A stretch of DNA of 8,855 nucleotides, from the NCBI GenBank assembly GCA_028706995.1, contig JAQTVR010000037.1, positions 1-8,855 of the forward strand, read 5' to 3'. The notes below the pieces were generated by a model, which saw only the letters and a program-made list of their open reading frames with translations, was not told the origin of the DNA and searched no databases. Source of the stretch: Dehalococcoidales bacterium (GTDB lineage: Bacteria > Chloroflexota > Dehalococcoidia > Dehalococcoidales > UBA5627). Position numbers and translations under genes: made by a program. Positions 6,014-8,855 of this stretch are shown here, in pieces; the stretch's first letter is position 1, and every line of letters starts with the position of its first letter.

Positions 6014-8035
6014 ATGAGAACCGGAATTAGTCTAAGAGCAAAAGCAATTGCCGTACTTGCTAATATAATTCTGGTTATTCTTTGTGTCAATCCTGTTCCC
6101 CAGATCGAAGCAGCTGTCGCATGGACAAAACACACAGGCGAAGTAACGCTCGACAGTGCGTTATATGTAGTAGATTCATGGGTTGTCAGCGACGGCTTCG
6201 ATTATGAGATGTGGTACACGCATGGAAAAACGAGCCTGAGTCTTGCGGATATCGGTACATGTATCACCTCCATACTTACCGGGGATATAATTAACGACTT
6301 CATCGACCTTGACTTCGAAACACTTTTAACCGAGCATCTCTCCGAACTTGATATCGAAACGCTGTGGGACACTTTAAATAATACCAGCACAGTCATTGGA
6401 TATGCCAAATCGACCGACGGGACTGATTGGGATGTAGAAGATTCCGAGGTATTTGCTGCTACCGGCGATGGTTGGGACAGTGTCGGCACACCCTGTGTCG
6501 TAAAAACAACCGGCGGTTACGAGATGTGGTACACACATACCAAGCTCAACCTCACTAAGACAGAAATTGAAACAGCCATTACCGATATGGCATATCCCGA
6601 AAAGAGGGTTGATACTGTAATATCGCTGATGGAAAGTGTATATGCTGCTATCGGCTACGCCACTTCAACAGATGGTCAGGACTGGACAATTGTAAACGAA
6701 GATGTTCTTCCGACCGGCGGCAGCTCCCTGTGGGAAAGCGTTGGCGACCCTTCGGTTATAAGAACAGGCGATAGCTACCAGATGTGGTATACATACGGCG
6801 AAACCAGCCTCACAAGGGAAGACATGGAAGCCATGATGACGGATATACTCAACCATGACTTCGATTCCGATAACTTCTGGGATGCGCTGAATAGGGTCAG
6901 CAGCACTATTGGTTATGCCACATCGGAAGATGGGCAAAACTGGACGGTTGAAAGTACTTCGGGGCTTTCAACGCCGGGTGGCGGCATCTGGGATAGTGTT
7001 GCCGGAGCCTCCGTTGTTAAGACTGCCGGTGGCTATGAAATGTGGTATACGAATTGGGTAACAGACCTTGATATGACCGGTTTCTATGGACTTATCGAAG
7101 AAGTGAAGTTGCTCAAACCGGATATTATCGGGTTATGGGATATATTTCAAACCGGCGATATGGATTTAATGATAAGTGAACTGATCAGATTCCTGGATGG
7201 GGATTCGGAGACCGATCCTGTTATCGAACCTTTAAAACCATACTTGGCTAATACCGCTACCCGAATCGGTTATGCCACTTCTGCGGATGGCATAACGTGG
7301 GAAATAGAGGATGAGGCAGCGCTTACCGGCAATACCGGTTATATATGGAGCAGCAACGCTGCTCCATGTGTTGTTTTCAATGACGGGTTATATGAAATAT
7401 GGTTCACACAGGGTATCGATGAGCTTACCGCCCAAAATGTTTTAGAGGTTATACTGGGTGATATTTTACCAATTGGATATGCTTCCTTTAGTGCTAGCGT
7501 TGAAATCGAGCTTGCTGAAGGCTGGAACTTAATAGGTTTGCCGCTTGACCCAACCTCATCAGCAACCGTAGATGTACTAGCTGATATTCTGGATAATGTT
7601 GTAATTGTCTGGGCTAATGATGCAACTACAGGTAATTGGTCCTCTTTTTATTATAATCCATTAACTTCTAAATGGACGGGAACTCTTACCGAAATGGCTG
7701 TAGGAAAGGGTTATTGGATTGAGTTAACTGCAGCAACAACCCTAGACATCTTCGGAGTAATCCCTGCTTTGCCCTTTTCTATTAACTTAGTAGAAGGTTG
7801 GAATCTAATTTCGATACCCATCATACCAACAGGTTCATCAGCAACCGTAGATGTACTAGCTGATATTCTGGATAATGTTGTAATTGTCTGGGCTAATGAT
7901 GCAACTACAGGTAATTGGTCCTCTTTTTATTATAATCCATTAACTTCTAAATGGACGGGAACTCTTACCGAAATGGCTGTAGGAAAGGGTTATTGGATAG
8001 AAATGACATCTACAGATACGCTTGTCATTAACTAA
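6014..8035 (+). CDS. Secreted five-bladed beta-propeller protein with helical inserts and two GWNLI domains
   Basis: 673 aa, exported: a signal peptide occupies about 1-34. Residues 37-493 contain five blade-like repeats. Each has a Y-E-M-W-Y-T strand (64, 169, 255, 341, 460) followed later by I-G-Y-A-x-S-x-D-G-x-x-W (128, 213, 299, 418; short form at 487). This pattern is typical of five-bladed propellers of the GH43/GH32/GH130 type. Unusually, each blade has 21-71 residues inserted between these two strands, opening with similar L-T-x-x-E/D-hydrophobic sequence and probably helical. The last blade lacks the D-G-x-x-W strand, and residues 36-48 at the N-terminus could complete it. Residues 496-673 are two tandem domains of 93-residue period (EGWNLI…VWAND…GKGYWIE), almost identical in their cores. 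No C-terminal membrane anchor is seen. The ATG at 6014 follows an in-frame TAA; its Shine-Dalgarno is weak. A carbohydrate-directed role is possible; no catalytic residues can be assigned. Confidence 0.85.
   Translation: MRTGISLRAKAIAVLANIILVILCVNPVPQIEAAVAWTKHTGEVTLDSALYVVDSWVVSDGFDYEMWYTHGKTSLSLADIGTCITSILTGDIINDFIDLDFETLLTEHLSELDIETLWDTLNNTSTVIGYAKSTDGTDWDVEDSEVFAATGDGWDSVGTPCVVKTTGGYEMWYTHTKLNLTKTEIETAITDMAYPEKRVDTVISLMESVYAAIGYATSTDGQDWTIVNEDVLPTGGSSLWESVGDPSVIRTGDSYQMWYTYGETSLTREDMEAMMTDILNHDFDSDNFWDALNRVSSTIGYATSEDGQNWTVESTSGLSTPGGGIWDSVAGASVVKTAGGYEMWYTNWVTDLDMTGFYGLIEEVKLLKPDIIGLWDIFQTGDMDLMISELIRFLDGDSETDPVIEPLKPYLANTATRIGYATSADGITWEIEDEAALTGNTGYIWSSNAAPCVVFNDGLYEIWFTQGIDELTAQNVLEVILGDILPIGYASFSASVEIELAEGWNLIGLPLDPTSSATVDVLADILDNVVIVWANDATTGNWSSFYYNPLTSKWTGTLTEMAVGKGYWIELTAATTLDIFGVIPALPFSINLVEGWNLISIPIIPTGSSATVDVLADILDNVVIVWANDATTGNWSSFYYNPLTSKWTGTLTEMAVGKGYWIEMTSTDTLVIN
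7556..7719 (+). repeat. 164-bp perfect tandem repeat, copy 1
   Basis: Identical base for base to 7835-7998, with a 279-bp (93-codon) period and in frame. It encodes the core of the first GWNLI domain, from SSATVD to GYWI. The sequence on either side of the identical block differs between copies. By hand count it holds 62 G+C of 164 (38%). Confidence 0.95.
7835..7998 (+). repeat. 164-bp perfect tandem repeat, copy 2
   Basis: Second copy, coding for the core of the second GWNLI domain. Identity ends abruptly, at ATTGGATT versus ATTGGATA on the 3' side and at a C/T difference on the 5' side. Confidence 0.95.
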
Positions 8036-8061
8036 TAAATATAAGATTGGGTGGTAGAGAT

Positions 8062-8103
8062 ATGGATAGAAAACAAACAATAATTGAATGGAGGGCGGTA
8101 TGA
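8062..8103 (+). other. Possible 13-codon leader ORF overlapping the next start
   Basis: ATG at 8062 opens a frame, MDRKQTIIEWRAV, ending in TGA at 8101-8103, which overlaps the downstream ATG (8100-8102) as ATGA. A GGTGG sequence lies shortly upstream. The Shine-Dalgarno of the next gene lies inside it. It may be chance, or a coupling peptide between two co-transcribed genes. Confidence 0.15.
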
Positions 8104-8855
8104 AAGCTCTAATACGAAGTGTTCTCCTGATATTACTATTATGCTCTTTACTACCGCTGAATACAGTTTTAGCAATTCCCCCTACCGGTAATGAATTTTA
8201 TGGCTATGTTATGCTGGACGACAGTGCAGCACCTGATGATACAAGTGTAACGGCAACAATGAACGGCAGAACATTCAGCACTACCACTTTTAGCACTACC
8301 ACCAGCATCGGGATATACGAACTTACAATTAGCCCTATAGAAGGAGATGAAGTCGGAGATTCTATCACCTTTTACGTTGCCGGCTATATCGCCGGTAGCG
8401 CCAGTTTAAATCAGGGTAGTCCTCGACAACTTGACTTATCCGCAAACTCACCTTTGCCCAACTATACCCTGTCAATAAACGTAAACCCCAGCGATAGCGG
8501 CAGCGTTACCGGCGCCGGTACCTTTGAATCCGGAACTACACGCACTATCAGGGCTGCTGCTGCTTACGGCTGGATATTCGTAAACTGGACAGGCGATACC
8601 GGCACAATTGCGGATACTTTCGATGCAACCACCACTATTACGATGAATGATAACTACTCAATTACAGCCAACTTCGTCCAGGCAGAAACGCATAATCTTA
8701 CTATATTGATAAGTGGCCAGGGTACTACAGAGCCGCCTGACGGTATATATACGTATGTCGTAGGCGAAGAAGTTAATATCACCGCTACTCCGGCAATAGG
8801 CTGGAAGTTCGATAGCTGGACAGGCGATGTCGCAACCCCGTCCTCTCCCAGTACC
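8100..8855 (+). CDS. Secreted protein with InlB-type beta repeats, 3' end outside the window
   Basis: 252 codons are visible and the frame is open at the window end. The ATG at 8100 has GGAGG 5 nt upstream. A signal peptide spans 1-25 (cut after VLA). Residues 31-118 are a beta-sandwich-like domain (FYGYVMLDD…TSVTATMNG…GDSITFYVAGY) resembling bacterial Ig or carboxypeptidase-regulatory-type modules. Residues 121-193 are one divergent InlB B-repeat-like unit: YTLSINVNPSDSGSVTGAG, a GWIFVNWTGD core and a final YSITANF strand. A second unit starts at about 198 (HNLTILISGQGTTEPP … GWKFDSWTGD) and is cut off. Such repeats build elongated surface proteins. It follows the propeller gene by 64 nt with no terminator or clear promoter between, so the two may share a transcript. 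Function unknown; an anchor or catalytic module may lie beyond the window. Confidence 0.85.
   Translation, partial: MKALIRSVLLILLLCSLLPLNTVLAIPPTGNEFYGYVMLDDSAAPDDTSVTATMNGRTFSTTTFSTTTSIGIYELTISPIEGDEVGDSITFYVAGYIAGSASLNQGSPRQLDLSANSPLPNYTLSINVNPSDSGSVTGAGTFESGTTRTIRAAAAYGWIFVNWTGDTGTIADTFDATTTITMNDNYSITANFVQAETHNLTILISGQGTTEPPDGIYTYVVGEEVNITATPAIGWKFDSWTGDVATPSSPST

Noticed and set aside
6202..6489. 95-codon minus-strand frame in the propeller gene
   Set aside because: Antisense to strongly repeated, clearly coding propeller sequence; no start signal.

Overview
The window looks like chromosomal DNA of a bacterium, most likely a Chloroflexota member near the Dehalococcoidia. This is an inference from protein style: CARDB-type and InlB-type repeat domains, 'GWNLI…GYWI' C-terminal domains, Thr-rich stalks, and an acetylglutamate kinase with HGGA in place of HGGG. 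G+C looks to be in the mid-forties by eye. Nothing in the window (rRNA or another marker) fixes the taxonomy. No tRNA, rRNA, CRISPR array, transposase or phage gene was seen.

Minus strand, about 4155 down to 1: a compact arginine-biosynthesis operon, argJ-argB-argD. It is followed only 16 nt later by a secreted alpha/beta-hydrolase-like protein whose 3' end lies outside the window. argB and argD overlap by 4 nt (ATGA). ArgJ recycles the acetyl group from acetylornithine, ArgB phosphorylates acetylglutamate and ArgD transaminates acetylglutamate semialdehyde. argC is not in the window. argJ has no visible Shine-Dalgarno sequence, and an extended -10 lies 8 nt upstream of its ATG, so its mRNA may be leaderless.

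Divergent intergenic region, 4156-4457: holds the argJ promoter, a degenerate piece that resembles a widespread REP-like intergenic repeat, a possible plus-strand promoter, and two dyad-symmetric sequences just upstream of the next gene.

Plus strand, 4458-8855: three consecutive genes for exported proteins. The first (451 aa) has a signal peptide, an unassigned beta-rich domain, a Thr-rich stalk, a CARDB-like domain and a C-terminal membrane anchor. The second (673 aa) has its own good promoter. It encodes what reads as a five-bladed beta-propeller in which every blade carries a related, probably helical insertion, followed by two 'GWNLI' domains that share a 164-bp stretch of identical DNA. 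The third, cut by the window end, has a signal peptide, a beta domain and InlB-type beta repeats. The trio looks like a cell-surface module, possibly for carbohydrate or surface binding, but no specific function can be assigned. The most unusual items are the decorated propeller and the homogenised 164-bp repeat pair.
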